Part shown: positions 1 through 8,781 of the stretch, in pieces | Layout: the number at the start of each line of letters is the position of its first letter | Numbering within the stretch: position 1 is the first letter of the stretch | Assembly: GCA_028692715.1 (NCBI GenBank) | Contig: JAQUWU010000005.1 | Span: 1 to 64,000 of the forward strand | Reading direction: 5' to 3' | DNA length: 64,000 nt | Origin: Paludibacter sp. | Lineage (GTDB): Bacteria; Bacteroidota; Bacteroidia; Bacteroidales; Paludibacteraceae | Made by a program: the position numbers and the translations under genes | The notes under the pieces: generated by a model | Databases searched by the model: none | Told to the model about the DNA's origin: nothing | Seen by the model: the letters and a program-made list of their open reading frames with translations, nothing else

Positions 1-51
1 CCTTTAGGGGGATTTAGGGGGCCAATCCTTTAGGGGTTAGGGGTGGTTTTA
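1..51. repeat. CCCCTAAAGGGG-type repeat at the tamB 3' end
   Basis: Two short runs of TTTAGGGGG lie beside CCTTTAGGGGTTAGGGGT (27-44). The stop codon of tamB is inside this motif, so the protein ends in TPNP. The same motif recurs at 7236-7255 and 7339-7356 and inside the MITE-like copies at 26.6, 46.2 and 49.9 kb. Confidence 0.6.
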
Positions 52-3000
52 GTGGTGATCTTCCTTTTCCACTTATTAAAATCCTTTACATACACCACTC
101 CTACTCCTGTTTCAACCAATTGTCCTTCTATGGCTCCTTCGTACTGATTATTACGGAATCCTTTTAGCAAGAATCGACCATCTTTTGTTAGTTTATATTC
201 CACAGTTACATCGCCGGTTATATCGCTTGCCGAATTTTGTTTGGCTGCCTCACCTTCCACATCTACATTTCCACCAACCTGAACAGAAAGTCGTTCGTTA
301 AAAAGTTGTTTTTTTAAACCGATTCCCACTTGGGTTCTACCCTGGGCAGTTCCGGTTTGATAATCGTCGTACGATTTGATATCAAAATTCATTTCTACAC
401 CGGGTACAAATTTAGAAGTCAATTGGTTGAGTTGTGTCGACAAAAAGTTACTGACTGTGGAACGGATTAATGTAGATGTTCCACCCAATTCGGTTTGTAA
501 GGGGTTTTCCTGAACAAATCGTCCCAAAATCAATAATGCAAAAACCTGTTTATTTAATGAAGAAGGATCTACATTGAGCATATTTAATTTTTGGTTTACT
601 GCTCCACCCAAAATTCCTTTATCTTCAGGCAATAACTGAATTTCAAAACTTATTTCCGGTTTTAAAATAGCTCCTCTCAGTTTTAATATTACCTGAAATG
701 AATAGAGTTGCTTATAACCTCCTTTTTCAGTATCGCTTAAGCCAGCCATTTGATCGGCAACTAAATCGTAGGGAGCTGCCCGAAGTGTATAGCTTGCATT
801 GATGGATATATCGGCATCCAAAGGATCGCCGTTCCAGATGATAGTACTTCCGGGAATAATGTCAAATTTTCGCTTTAGAAACTGTTCAAAGGAAATTTCA
901 TAACTACCTTCATTCACGTTATATGCACCTGTCAAACTCATTTTGCCACTTCTGTCCATCGTTAAACTTAGTGCAGCTTCGCCTTTTACAACCAAGGAAT
1001 CAGACGATAACGGATCCATTAATAATTTCAAACTTGCATTCTTATCTACTTCTATAATAGAAGAAAGATCGAAGCCTGTAAAGCTTGATTTTCCAATAAT
1101 TTTTTTATCGATACGGTTTAAAATATCGTTAAGTTTTAGTGTATCTACAAACTGAACCACATCTTCACCTTTGTCAGTAGTAAATTTGTCATCCGGAACG
1201 GCAAAAGTGAAATTTGAACCGTTTTTCATTTTCACTTTGGCATTAATAACCGGCAATGACATTGGACCTGTTACATCAATTTTACTATCGACAATCATGC
1301 GACCATAAAATTCGTTATTGTCTTTCTTTGTTGTATTAAACAATAAAAAATCTTTTGTGGTGGCATGTAATGCAAAGACAAAATCGGAGAATTCTTTCAT
1401 GTGAACGGCTCCATCAAGTATAGCTGCATTCTTTTTTGCATCTAACACGGTGAACTTGTTGAAATAAATCCCATCGGATTTCAGTTGAACGGTTTCATGT
1501 TTTAATTCAATGCGGTTATTGAGATAACTTGGGTTCATAAACACGTCATTGAATGTCAGTTCGCCAGTAAGTTCAGGTGCTACCGATTTTCCTCCAATTA
1601 AAAAACTTCCGGTCAGGATTCCGGAAGATTGCGAAATCTGTCCCATCGAAAATGCCTCCACAGTTTTCATGGACAAGGATTGAATATCAGTTTTTAAATG
1701 GATAGAATTATCTCCACCATTCGGAATATAATATCCGCTTGCCGTGAGATTATTATCCGTTCCGGCAAGTTGTATACCTACATCAAATCTTTCAGTTGTA
1801 GGATTTTCGGCTTTCAATGACAGATTTCCAATAGGCACGTCCCGTACAATCAACTTATTTATGGTGGCATCCGCAATTATTCCGTAAGCATTATTTACCC
1901 GCTTGAGCAATACATTTCCATCTACGTTTCCTCTTATCAAATTGGTATCTTTTTCAAAAATGCGAGAAATATCGTCGAGCTTAAAGTTTTTTATGCCAAT
2001 ATTTAAATCATCATTCAATTTGTCGTTCACCGATGCTATATTCACCTGACTAAGAGCATTATTTAGAAATAAGTGATGAATCAAAAAACCGGGTTTTCCA
2101 AACTCAATGTAATTATTATCAGCAATATCCCAGCGATTATTCATAAGAAAGAAATTCTTCGGATCGAGTACCAGTTTGTAATTGCCTTTATCTTTGGTTG
2201 TTTCCGTTCTAATTACCAGCTTTTTGTTTAATCCTTCAATTGAAGAGATATTGGCTGTTATTTTGTTATCAGCCAGTTTTCCATCAAAAAGAAAATTCGC
2301 GAAATTGACTTGCGAATTAGAAATTAAAGAACTTGAAAGTTTATAATTCAATGCTGTAGAATCGGAATTTACGTCTAATGCCAGATCATTTATTTCCGTT
2401 GTTCCATACACTATTCGCTTCATAAAAGCATTCAGTTTCAATTCATTTTTCCAACTGTCAAAGCTTCCGGTAATAATTCCCGGCTCAAATTCGTTAAGTT
2501 CGGGCAACAGCACTTCCGACAAAATGGGATGATTGTGAAGTTGTATCTCAAAATTGAATCCGGTGCTATCGTGATTTTGTTTTACCGGTTTTATATCCGA
2601 AAATGGGAAAAACTTATTTATAAATTGTGTAAGTGCCTTGGGAAGCGAGACGGGTGAAAGTGTTCCATTGTATTTTAGTCCTATTAAAGCACTATTTATA
2701 CTCATTTCGCTTTTATTCGGCTGATTTACTGATGCAATCATAACCGAATCGAGCACGTATCTCTTGCCTTTGTGTGTAAGAATCAGATTGGTTATACCTC
2801 CTACCCCATTCAATTTGTCAACTGTTCCCCCTTTTAAATCAGCACTTGCATTCATACCAATGCGAATATCATCTTTCGTAAAATTGAGCTTTTGCAAATC
2901 GGCTCCCTCAACATTCAAATGAAACTGATAATGTTCCTGATTAGGTGTCATGTTCATCAAACCATCAAAATCCAATACTGCATTTTTGTCGTTCAAATTA

Positions 3001-4988
3001 ATTTTGCCTGAGAATTCTTTGCCCGTGGCTGTTCCGTCAACTGTAAGATTGTGATAAGTATAGTTGTTCAAGTAAATTTCGGGGATATCTGCTTTAATTT
3101 GTGCAACAATTGTTTTTGAATCCAATCCATGTCCCACAATACTGGCAGCCAACGTCACCGGACCATACATAGCTTTATCTTCGAGCAAACTTCCCAAATC
3201 GAAATCAGTACTACTCATGTTTGCACTAAAATTTTCCTGTGGGTCTAATGTTGCGACCAGATTGGCTGCACCAAACGAACTGTTCAATTCCAATGTAGTT
3301 TCAAAAGAGTTTAATTTTCCTTTGAAATTAACCGACATCGCAATTTCTTCCGGTAAATTTAAATATTTCGGAAGGTAAGAACCTGCTATCATTTGTAAAT
3401 CTTCCCTTCCGGAAACTAGTTTCATATTGGGGAAAACAAAATAAGCTGTTTCTACCTTTGGCAAACCAACAATACTAATGTCAGTTTTCAACACCGTTTT
3501 ATCACCTGTACTTATCACGATATCTTCTCCTTTCAGATTATTCATCTGACCGTAAATGACGCCTGAAATGTTGGTGATATTCTGTTTGTTTTTAAAAAAA
3601 TCAAGTTTGGCGAGTGTTGGACTAAAATAAAGTATATCCGAATTAGAGAAACCTGATTTTTCGAGATTGACGTTTAAAACCATATCCGCTAACGATTCAT
3701 TCAACGAACTTAAAGATTCAAACTGAATGTTCACATTGCCCTTTAATACCGAGTTAGTAGTGTTGGCTATTACATTTTGAGCCGTAATGGAATGATTATC
3801 CATCTTGAAACGGGTTTCGAACCGTGTAATGGCGAAATCATTTTGATCAATGGCGTTGAATTCGTCAACCGAAACTCTTGTCGTATCCGAACTATAAAAC
3901 AAGTCGGTTGCTTTCAAATATAACTGTCTAAAGAGCAAGCAATTAGAATCAAATATTTTTTTCTGAACCGGCATTTCATTTACATTGTAAGCAACAGAAT
4001 TATTATCCAAATCAATATGTTGAACATTTACTTTCCATTCATTTTTAAATTTTACCGGAATTTCTACTGAAGAATCGAGGATAGTTGTAGTTGGGCTAGT
4101 TTGGTATCGAATATCACTTTCCGATAAATAGATTTCATCTGCATCTACTAATTCTTTTTGTAAATCAACACTTCCTTCTTTTATTTCAAACCTTTTAATG
4201 GCTGCCAATACCGACTGATTGTTTATTGAATCACCAAAAGTGACCAAAGAATTGTTGATTTGGATATTATGGGCAGTAATCGTTGGGAAAATACTTGTCG
4301 ATTTATTGTCAGGCGTTTTTGAAGATTCTGTTATCAGTAAATTGGCTTTTAAATTCTCAACCAGCAAATCGTCCAAATTATAAACGGAATTTTCGAGATC
4401 AAGCTTATCAATAATCAAATCCAGTTTATCTAAAGCTAGGGATGCATTTATTCCACCGAATTCGTCATCGTAACGGAGACGTATATTCTTTAAACTTACA
4501 TTATTTACAGAAAATATCCATTTTGAAGGCACATTGGCCTGTATAGTATCAGTTTTGGTGGTATCGGCAAAAGCCGTTAACAGAAAATTGTAATTAAAAA
4601 GTGAATCGGTTCGGGTGCTGTAAATATTCAAATTTACATTTTCAATAGCAAACAAATTTACATTTATCTTGTTGAAAATTAAATCAGAAAGAGTAATATT
4701 TATTTTCGCTTTTCCTACATAAATCAAGGTATCTTTTTGCTCATCTTCCAGAAATAGTCCTTCTATCACCACTGATTTAGGAAAGGCAATGCTAACCTTT
4801 TTTATCTCTACAAGCGTATGGGTTTTGTTGCTCACAAAGGTTGTCGCAACATGAACAATTTTAGTTTGTACCGCCGGGATCTGAATAATTCCAGCAATAA
4901 TCAGGAATAAAAGCACAAAAACACCAACCACCCATAAAATGGCTTTCAGTGTTTTCTTTAAAATGCTAAGTGCTTTATTCATCCTCAT
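30..4988 (-). CDS. tamB: TamB-family translocation/assembly module protein
   Basis: This 1652-residue protein has one N-terminal membrane anchor (about residues 16-37), then a very long, low-complexity beta-rich region, and a C-terminal TamB/DUF490 domain in roughly the last 450 residues (for example NEGSYEISFEQFL and STIIWNGDPLDADI). TamB proteins span the periplasm as a beta-taco groove and take part in outer-membrane protein insertion and phospholipid transport. In Bacteroidota, TamB commonly occurs without a TamA neighbour, and none is seen here. The start could be residue 1 or the ATG two codons on. It lies 56 nt downstream of cbpM in the same direction. The last four residues, TPNP, come from a repeat overlapping the stop codon. 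The family call is secure; the transported substrate is unknown. Confidence 0.92.
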   Translation of the reverse strand: MRMNKALSILKKTLKAILWVVGVFVLLFLIIAGIIQIPAVQTKIVHVATTFVSNKTHTLVEIKKVSIAFPKSVVIEGLFLEDEQKDTLIYVGKAKINITLSDLIFNKINVNLFAIENVNLNIYSTRTDSLFNYNFLLTAFADTTKTDTIQANVPSKWIFSVNNVSLKNIRLRYDDEFGGINASLALDKLDLIIDKLDLENSVYNLDDLLVENLKANLLITESSKTPDNKSTSIFPTITAHNIQINNSLVTFGDSINNQSVLAAIKRFEIKEGSVDLQKELVDADEIYLSESDIRYQTSPTTTILDSSVEIPVKFKNEWKVNVQHIDLDNNSVAYNVNEMPVQKKIFDSNCLLFRQLYLKATDLFYSSDTTRVSVDEFNAIDQNDFAITRFETRFKMDNHSITAQNVIANTTNSVLKGNVNIQFESLSSLNESLADMVLNVNLEKSGFSNSDILYFSPTLAKLDFFKNKQNITNISGVIYGQMNNLKGEDIVISTGDKTVLKTDISIVGLPKVETAYFVFPNMKLVSGREDLQMIAGSYLPKYLNLPEEIAMSVNFKGKLNSFETTLELNSSFGAANLVATLDPQENFSANMSSTDFDLGSLLEDKAMYGPVTLAASIVGHGLDSKTIVAQIKADIPEIYLNNYTYHNLTVDGTATGKEFSGKINLNDKNAVLDFDGLMNMTPNQEHYQFHLNVEGADLQKLNFTKDDIRIGMNASADLKGGTVDKLNGVGGITNLILTHKGKRYVLDSVMIASVNQPNKSEMSINSALIGLKYNGTLSPVSLPKALTQFINKFFPFSDIKPVKQNHDSTGFNFEIQLHNHPILSEVLLPELNEFEPGIITGSFDSWKNELKLNAFMKRIVYGTTEINDLALDVNSDSTALNYKLSSSLISNSQVNFANFLFDGKLADNKITANISSIEGLNKKLVIRTETTKDKGNYKLVLDPKNFFLMNNRWDIADNNYIEFGKPGFLIHHLFLNNALSQVNIASVNDKLNDDLNIGIKNFKLDDISRIFEKDTNLIRGNVDGNVLLKRVNNAYGIIADATINKLIVRDVPIGNLSLKAENPTTERFDVGIQLAGTDNNLTASGYYIPNGGDNSIHLKTDIQSLSMKTVEAFSMGQISQSSGILTGSFLIGGKSVAPELTGELTFNDVFMNPSYLNNRIELKHETVQLKSDGIYFNKFTVLDAKKNAAILDGAVHMKEFSDFVFALHATTKDFLLFNTTKKDNNEFYGRMIVDSKIDVTGPMSLPVINAKVKMKNGSNFTFAVPDDKFTTDKGEDVVQFVDTLKLNDILNRIDKKIIGKSSFTGFDLSSIIEVDKNASLKLLMDPLSSDSLVVKGEAALSLTMDRSGKMSLTGAYNVNEGSYEISFEQFLKRKFDIIPGSTIIWNGDPLDADISINASYTLRAAPYDLVADQMAGLSDTEKGGYKQLYSFQVILKLRGAILKPEISFEIQLLPEDKGILGGAVNQKLNMLNVDPSSLNKQVFALLILGRFVQENPLQTELGGTSTLIRSTVSNFLSTQLNQLTSKFVPGVEMNFDIKSYDDYQTGTAQGRTQVGIGLKKQLFNERLSVQVGGNVDVEGEAAKQNSASDITGDVTVEYKLTKDGRFLLKGFRNNQYEGAIEGQLVETGVGVVYVKDFNKWKRKITTKTTPNP

Positions 4989-5044
4989 TTTATTTTAAAA
5001 TACTACAATCTCTCCGGAGATATTTTGGGTTGTAATGTTCATTT

Positions 5045-5341
5045 TTATTCTGACTCATACAGTCGCAGTCTGTTTGTGAGCATTCCCTTTTCTTGTTGTA
5101 AATTCGTAATTTTCTCTAATAGGTAGGTTATTGTTTCAATTCCTTCCAGATTAATATCCAGTTCGTAATAAAAGTGAACATATTTCTCCAGTTCCAATAG
5201 TTGATCTGCGGGGATAAATCCGGAGTTTTCGATGGTTGTAATATTAATCAACCCTATCTGTTCCAATGAACTGATAAATGAAATATCGACATTGTGGTTT
5301 ACACAAAAATCATCTATTGCTATCAGGTATTTTGTTTTCAT
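5045..5341 (-). CDS. cbpM: CbpM-type chaperone modulator
   Basis: A 98-residue protein with the MerR-like helical fold typical of CbpM: an N-terminal hydrophobic/acidic stretch (YLIAIDDFCVNHNVDISFI), a central FIPADQLLELEKYVHFYYEL segment, and a C-terminal coiled coil rich in L, Q and E. CbpM binds the J-domain of CbpA and inhibits it. The gene directly follows cbpA on the same strand, the normal arrangement, which supports the call despite the short length. The 127-nt gap between the two genes carries a run of 7-bp repeats. Confidence 0.8.
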   Translation of the reverse strand: MKTKYLIAIDDFCVNHNVDISFISSLEQIGLINITTIENSGFIPADQLLELEKYVHFYYELDINLEGIETITYLLEKITNLQQEKGMLTNRLRLYESE

Positions 5342-5399
5342 GGTTTCTTTAAATTTGTGGTCGAATGTCTAAAGTCGAATATCTAGGATCTTGAATGAT

Positions 5400-5464
5400 T
5401 TGTCCGTTATCTTTTATCCTTTATCTTTTGTCTCTTGTCTTTTGTCTTTTGTCTTTTGTCTTTT
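5400..5464. repeat. 7-bp tandem repeat (CTTTTGT) between cbpA and cbpM
   Basis: Pyrimidine-rich tandem heptamers, at first degenerate (TTATCTTTTATCC) and then nearly perfect CTTTTGT copies, occupy the cbpA-cbpM spacer. Slippage would change the spacer length but not a reading frame. Confidence 0.75.
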
Positions 5465-5468
5465 TACA

Positions 5469-6368
5469 TTAGACCTGTATTTTTCTTAATTCTTCAAATA
5501 ATTCTTTCTGTTTATCTGTCAAATTTGTCGGTATTTTAATGATATACGTCACTTGCAAATCACCAAATTTTCCTTCGTTTTTATAAACAGGAAATCCCTT
5601 CCCCTTCAAATTCACTTTCGATCCATTCTGAGTTTCGGGTTTTACTTTTAGTTTCACTTTTCCATCCAATGTATCAATTGTTATTTCGCCTCCCAACACA
5701 GCAGTATACAAATCCAACTCTATATTCTCATATAAATCATTGCCTAACCGTTTGATGCTTGAATGATTGGCCACCAGGAAGGAAATGTATAAATCGCCAT
5801 TCGGGCCACCGTTTATACCCACGCCACCATGCCCAGAAATTTTAATTATTTGTCCATTTTCCACTCCGGCAGGAATAGTGATACGGATATTTTTACCGTT
5901 TACTGTTAAGGTCTGTTTGTGTGTTTTGTAGGCATCAATCAGTTCCAACTTAATTTTGGTAGAATAATCTTCTCCCCTGTATTTTACTTGTCGGCTTCTT
6001 CCTGCTCCTGCTCCACCAAACATAGATTCAAAGAAATCAGAAAAATCGCCAGATGATTGTCCACCTGAGAAACTTCCACCCTGACTGGAACCGGATGATT
6101 GATCCTGCTGTTGTTTTTGTTTTTCAAACTCATCAGCATGTTGCCAATCCTTTCCATATTGGTCATATTTCTTTCGTTTTTCAGGATCGCTTAATACTTC
6201 ATTTGCCTCGTTAATTTGTTGAAAATTAGTTTTGGCATCCTCATTATTTGGGTTCAAATCAGGATGGTATTTACGAGCTTTTTTCCGGTAAGCGTCCCTG
6301 ACATCCTTTGGCGATGCCGACTTATCTAAACCTAATATCGTGTAATAATCTATAAAATTCATATTCAA
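5469..6368 (-). CDS. cbpA: DnaJ-class co-chaperone CbpA
   Basis: This 299-residue J-protein has an N-terminal J-domain with HPD at residues 35-37, a Gly/Ser/Gln-rich linker (about 85-125), and a C-terminal substrate-binding DnaJ_C region (about 130-295). No CxxCxGxG zinc-finger repeats are present, which separates it from DnaJ and places it with CbpA. It would stimulate DnaK ATPase and deliver substrates under stress or in stationary phase. It lies between a small membrane-protein gene (24 nt upstream) and cbpM, all on the minus strand, so the group is probably one operon leading into tamB. Confidence 0.92.
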   Translation of the reverse strand: MNMNFIDYYTILGLDKSASPKDVRDAYRKKARKYHPDLNPNNEDAKTNFQQINEANEVLSDPEKRKKYDQYGKDWQHADEFEKQKQQQDQSSGSSQGGSFSGGQSSGDFSDFFESMFGGAGAGRSRQVKYRGEDYSTKIKLELIDAYKTHKQTLTVNGKNIRITIPAGVENGQIIKISGHGGVGINGGPNGDLYISFLVANHSSIKRLGNDLYENIELDLYTAVLGGEITIDTLDGKVKLKVKPETQNGSKVNLKGKGFPVYKNEGKFGDLQVTYIIKIPTNLTDKQKELFEELRKIQV

Positions 6369-6392
6369 CTAATTGAATTGGGAGATTCGAAA

Positions 6393-6587
6393 TTAATTAT
6401 CCTTCACTGTACGTATAAGACTTATTCCTGAAACAAAAAAAACGAGTCCAAGAGCACTGTATATCACCGCAACTATAACAGAATGATTATTACTCCCGGA
6501 TAAACTTGCAAATAAAACAGCTGCATAAATCAAACCGACAATACCCAAAACTGTCAGTAAAGATCCAAAAAATCTTTTGATATTCAT
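6393..6587 (-). CDS. Small two-helix membrane protein
   Basis: A 64-residue protein with two hydrophobic helices (about residues 9-29 and 36-58) joined by a short polar loop (SGSNNHS) and ending in a basic/polar tail. I do not recognise a named family. It is 24 nt upstream of cbpA on the same strand and probably starts the cbpA-cbpM-tamB transcript. The size and topology suggest an inner-membrane protein, perhaps stress related through its neighbours, but that is inference from position alone. Confidence 0.6.
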   Translation of the reverse strand: MNIKRFFGSLLTVLGIVGLIYAAVLFASLSGSNNHSVIVAVIYSALGLVFFVSGISLIRTVKDN

Positions 6588-6715
6588 AATACTTTATTAA
6601 ATTAGTTACATTTATATAAGAATTATTTAAGTAAAAATGTTCGAAGCAAAACAAACAAGTTGAATTACTTCGATTTACATTTTTAAATTAGCAAGTTTTT
6701 AGCTTGAAGATAAAA

Positions 6716-7132
6716 TTATTGAGGAACCATATGAAATTCTTTTTTATCAGAACCATCCATGTAGTAATACCAAAAGGCGTCTTCTTCCAATTTTAGAATA
6801 ATCAGGGTTTTGGTTGTTACATTGCTAATATCAGTAAGTTGAATTTCAGCATCCTTGTTCTGAAACGCCCAATTAGCGGTTCCACCTAAAACGGCCCATT
6901 GAAAAGAATAAGCACCTTGTTTGGTAAATGTTTCGGTATAACCCGAAACTAAGGATGTGTAATCGGCATCGTTTAATTTGTAGTTTTCTACTTTCCATGC
7001 TTTTGAAACACGATCTGCTTTTGATACTAACGTGATTCCATTATTATCGGGATATTGACTACAACTTTGAAAGCCAACCAGCATCGATCCTGATAAGATT
7101 ATGAGAGCAACTAATGTTTTAATATTTTTCAT
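6716..7132 (-). CDS. Secreted lipoprotein, lipocalin-like size
   Basis: From the ATG at 7132 the product is 138 residues, with a signal peptide and a lipobox ending in Cys24 (GFQSC). The mature part contains WKVENYKLNDADYTS, a Trp-rich middle, and ends with a KEFHMVPQ tail, resembling the small lipocalin-like lipoproteins of Bacteroidota. An upstream in-frame start at 7171 is rejected because it would add a polar extension before the signal peptide and would overlap the -7 promoter box. The gene is preceded by one of the five TGTAAC direct-repeat promoters (7169-7233), leaving a leader of about 30 nt. Function is unknown. Confidence 0.75.
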   Translation of the reverse strand: MKNIKTLVALIILSGSMLVGFQSCSQYPDNNGITLVSKADRVSKAWKVENYKLNDADYTSLVSGYTETFTKQGAYSFQWAVLGGTANWAFQNKDAEIQLTDISNVTTKTLIILKLEEDAFWYYYMDGSDKKEFHMVPQ

Positions 7133-7168
7133 TTTGTTTTTTTTATTTGTGATTAAATTATCACAATG

Positions 7169-7233
7169 CAAAGTTGAGAAAAAGCTGCTACCAATGTGTT
7201 ACATAATTTTGACGAAGAGTTACATAATTCACA
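7169..7233 (-). promoter_or_regulatory. TGTAAC direct-repeat activator site and -7 box, copy A
   Basis: On the minus strand the 37-bp element (7197-7233) reads TGTGAATTATGTAACT, 7 nt, AAAATTATGTAACA. Then come 20 nt and CAACTTTG (7169-7176). No TTG sits at the expected -33 position. It lies directly upstream of the lipoprotein gene. The same layout occurs four more times in the window. Confidence 0.8.
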
Positions 7234-7235
7234 TG

Positions 7236-7356
7236 ACCCCTAACCCCTAAAGGGGAACATAAATTACTTTTGTCTCGTATGTTATTCTTTTTATTCATTT
7301 TTTCCTTCATTTTTTATAATCAACACTAATATTTCTTTCCTTTAGGGGTTGGGGGT
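7236..7356. repeat. Two CCCCTAAAGGGG-type repeats in opposite orientation
   Basis: ACCCCTAACCCCTAAAGGGG at 7236-7255 and CCTTTAGGGGTTGGGGGT at 7339-7356 face each other across an AT-rich 80 bp. The second supplies the stop codon and the TPNP tail of the truncated reductase ORF. Confidence 0.6.
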
Positions 7357-7731
7357 CTTATAAACCGGATAATCAGTATATCCTATAGCATTGGCGCTAT
7401 AAAACTGGTCCTTCTTTAAGTCATGTGACAATGGCCAGTGATTTAACATTCGTTTTAATAAATCCGGATTATTAATAAACGGACGACCAAAAGCAATCAA
7501 GTCGGCCTGACAATTTTCAATCTCAGCTTCGGCTTTTTCTCTATCATATCCACCCGAGAGTATCAGGGTATTTTTAAAACGGGTACGAATAATACCCTTT
7601 ATTTCTGATGGTACTTCGGGTGCACCCATATCCGAATGATCAACCAAATGAAGATAAACAATCCCCAATTTATTAAGTTCTTCAGCTAAATAGGTGTAAG
7701 TTTCAGCAATTTCAGGATAAGGAGACATATC
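7342..7731 (-). pseudogene. 3' fragment of an Old Yellow Enzyme family reductase gene
   Basis: About 128 residues match the C-terminal third of FMN-dependent alkene reductases (NemA/OYE type): [20 protein letters not shown], then IVYLHLVDHS, the FMN-phosphate-binding LILSGGYDREKAE, and DLIAFGRPFINNPDLL. A complete enzyme is about 360 residues, so the N-terminal two thirds, with most of the barrel and the substrate-binding His/Asn pair, are missing. The break falls within a few bases of the broken transaldolase ORF, so this is the right half of a deletion junction. The apparent Met start is an internal codon. It is unlikely to give an active enzyme. Confidence 0.85.
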
Positions 7732-7970
7732 GTCTCATAAATTACTTGTATGTTTTTCTCTTTGAGGGCTATTTCGCTAATGAATTTATCGTACAGTTTG
7801 CTTTCAGCAATCGCTTTTTCAAAAATGGATGGGTTTGAGGTCATTCCACGTAATCCATCTTCCTTAATCATCAATTTCAATTTGCCACTGGTAATCAAAT
7901 CACAGCGTATATAGTCGAGCCAGATTGACTGACCCAAGGCTTCTAGTTTTTTTAAAGGATTTTCATTCAT
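7732..7970 (-). pseudogene. 5' fragment of a transaldolase (or transaldolase/glucose-6-P isomerase) gene
   Basis: About 80 residues match the transaldolase N-terminus: [50 protein letters not shown]. The last 14 residues of the open frame ([14 protein letters not shown]) are reductase sequence read out of frame, which places the junction near 7730. The Schiff-base lysine and everything downstream are gone. Start and intergenic spacing look normal, so the fragment may still be transcribed. It could derive from a stand-alone transaldolase or the fused transaldolase-phosphoglucose isomerase; too little remains to decide. Confidence 0.85.
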
Positions 7971-8022
7971 TTTATTTTTATTTTAATTTTCCTATTATAA
8001 AATCCTAGTCTAAAGCACAAAA

Positions 8023-8478
8023 TCAGTTTGGTTTTTCAGTAGGAATAATTAAGAGTGGCAAAGTACTTTTCTTTAATAAGTCTTGTGCCTGACTTCCCAG
8101 AAAGATATTTTCCAACCAATTCCGGCTATGTGAACCTATAACTATAATATCTGCATTCAAATCTTTAGCTGTTTCCAAAATAGTTTCAGCAATTCCACCT
8201 AATTTTATAATGGTTCTTATTGATTCGTCCCCAAGGTATTTTCTTGTTTTATTTAGAAATTTTTGACTTGAATCTTCTAAATCGTCAGAATAGTCAACCT
8301 GCAATTCACGCATATAAGAATACTCGGAATAATAAACATATTGTTCGGAAATAACATGCAATAATATTACTTCTGCATTCATAGCTTTTGCCATTGAAAA
8401 ACCTTGTTCTGCCACTTTTTGCGATGTTTCATCGTAATCCATTGCAATCAACACTTTCTTAATTTCTTTCGTTTTCAT
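8023..8478 (-). CDS. Universal stress protein, single UspA domain
   Basis: A 151-residue single-domain USP. The N-terminal strand KKVLIAMDYDETSQKVAEQG carries the conserved Asp, and the C-terminal ATP-binding signature is GSHSRNWLENIFLGSQAQ followed by PLLIIP, matching the G-2x-G-9x-G-(S/T) pattern of ATP-binding members with small changes. USPs accumulate in growth arrest and stress. It stands alone between the transaldolase remnant and the NYN gene. It is preceded by copy B of the TGTAAC direct-repeat promoter, ending about 80 nt upstream of the start, so it is probably co-regulated with the other four sites. Confidence 0.9.
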   Translation of the reverse strand: MKTKEIKKVLIAMDYDETSQKVAEQGFSMAKAMNAEVILLHVISEQYVYYSEYSYMRELQVDYSDDLEDSSQKFLNKTRKYLGDESIRTIIKLGGIAETILETAKDLNADIIVIGSHSRNWLENIFLGSQAQDLLKKSTLPLLIIPTEKPN

Positions 8479-8558
8479 ATTCTCTTATTATTTAACAATT
8501 TATTAATACATTGATATATTATGACTTATTTTCAAAAAGTATATTTAAGTACATAAAA

Positions 8559-8623
8559 CAAAGTTCAACATTTATGTGCTTAGTACTGTTACAAAATTTT
8601 CGATAATAGTTACATTATTCACA
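8559..8623 (-). promoter_or_regulatory. TGTAAC direct-repeat activator site and -7 box, copy B
   Basis: Minus-strand element 8587-8623: TGTGAATAATGTAACT, 7 nt, AAAATTTTGTAACA. Then exactly 20 nt and GAACTTTG (8559-8566). It lies upstream of the universal stress gene, with a predicted leader of about 75 nt. Confidence 0.8.
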
Positions 8624-8781
8624 CATTTAGCAGCAAATAACACACAAGAGCATGTGAAATTGAATCCATGCATTTAAATTAGTGGTATGAAATTAATTCC
8701 ATTTTTTGAAAAACTTTATGGGATAATTTTATCGGTATTTTTGTAATATACAGCTTGTAATCTAATGTCCGAACTCGGTAG

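Noticed and set aside
7197..7233. Identification of the TGTAAC sites as LytTR binding sites
   Set aside because: Only the 21-bp half-site period matches; half-site sequence differs and no LytTR gene is in the window, so the regulator is left open.
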